From Bacteroidales bacterium (GTDB lineage Bacteria > Bacteroidota > Bacteroidia > Bacteroidales > Tenuifilaceae), in NCBI GenBank assembly GCA_028680705.1, contig JAQUJY010000010.1, positions 1-52,630 on the forward strand: 52,630 bases of DNA. Direction: 5' to 3'. The notes under the pieces were generated by a model that made no database searches, was not told the origin of the DNA, and was given only the letters and a program-made list of their open reading frames with translations. Position numbers and translations under genes: made by a program. Of the stretch, positions 52,510 to 52,630 are shown piece after piece. Within the stretch, counting starts at the first letter, position 1. Each line of letters begins with the position of its first letter.

Positions 52510-52630
52510 TTAGCCCCCTATTAATCGGACAATCGTTACAGACTGTTATACAAACTTACATTTTTTCCTCATATTTGCATTGGCAAGGAACAACCGATGG
52601 TGATTTTTATACCGATGGTTGTAGAAATGT
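52510..52630. other. Right edge of window, noncoding
   Basis: No gene seen. ACCGATGGT occurs twice near the end (about 52596 and 52612), and ACAACC/GGTTGT arms bracket them. Probably old IS-linked or intergenic DNA. Confidence 0.4.

Overview
The window is about 52.6 kb of a Bacteroidota chromosome, most likely from a Bacteroidales-type lineage. The evidence is a fused MurF-alanine racemase, a short (286 aa) primary sigma factor, the block bamD - omega-like RNA polymerase subunit - coaBC - DUF4835 - recN, a DPP-IV-type S9 peptidase, a fused CcsBA cytochrome c assembly protein, and many promoters of the TTTG-N19-21-TAnnTTTG type. Genus cannot be settled from the sequence alone.

Layout. 1-30.6 kb is core chromosome: an outer-membrane barrel cut by the left edge, NAD synthesis (nadE), a Crp/Fnr regulator, cell wall (murF-alr), thymidine salvage (tdk), rsmI, a ROK glucokinase, isoprenoid synthesis (ispE), a secreted zincin, a pterin dehydratase, DJ-1/PfpI and TlpA-like proteins, tRNA-Pro(GGG), trxB, an alpha-oxoamine synthase (sphingolipid or sulfonolipid type), the bamD-recN block, fabI, rpoD, an HtrA protease, a SiaC-like protein, the thrS-infC-rpmI-rplT translation operon, a methyltransferase, and a dipeptidyl peptidase followed by two tRNA-Leu genes.

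30.7-43.2 kb is a 12.4-kb integrated element in the 3' end of tRNA-Leu(GAG). It is bounded by a 22-bp imperfect duplication of the tRNA end (20/22 matches). It encodes a tyrosine integrase, an excisionase-like HTH protein, a replication module (DnaB-type helicase and an initiator-like protein), a terminase small-subunit-like protein, a MuF-type minor head protein, a possible gp10-like protein, an HD hydrolase and several unknown small proteins. I see no terminase large subunit, portal, major capsid or tail gene. Almost all genes read in one direction, and none shows an obvious internal frameshift. This matches a phage satellite (PICI-like) better than a complete prophage, although an eroded prophage remains possible. 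Its left part has an unusual field of palindromes, many centred on AAATTT, in 0.67 kb without a recognisable gene. A GTGGTGCA motif recurs near both ends and at internal promoters.

43.2-52.6 kb returns to chromosome: a lipoprotein with two retropepsin-like DTG motifs, aminopeptidase P, a small unknown, CcsBA, an iron-dependent alcohol dehydrogenase, tRNA-Ser(GCT), tRNA-Pro(TGG), and a transposase remnant near the right edge.
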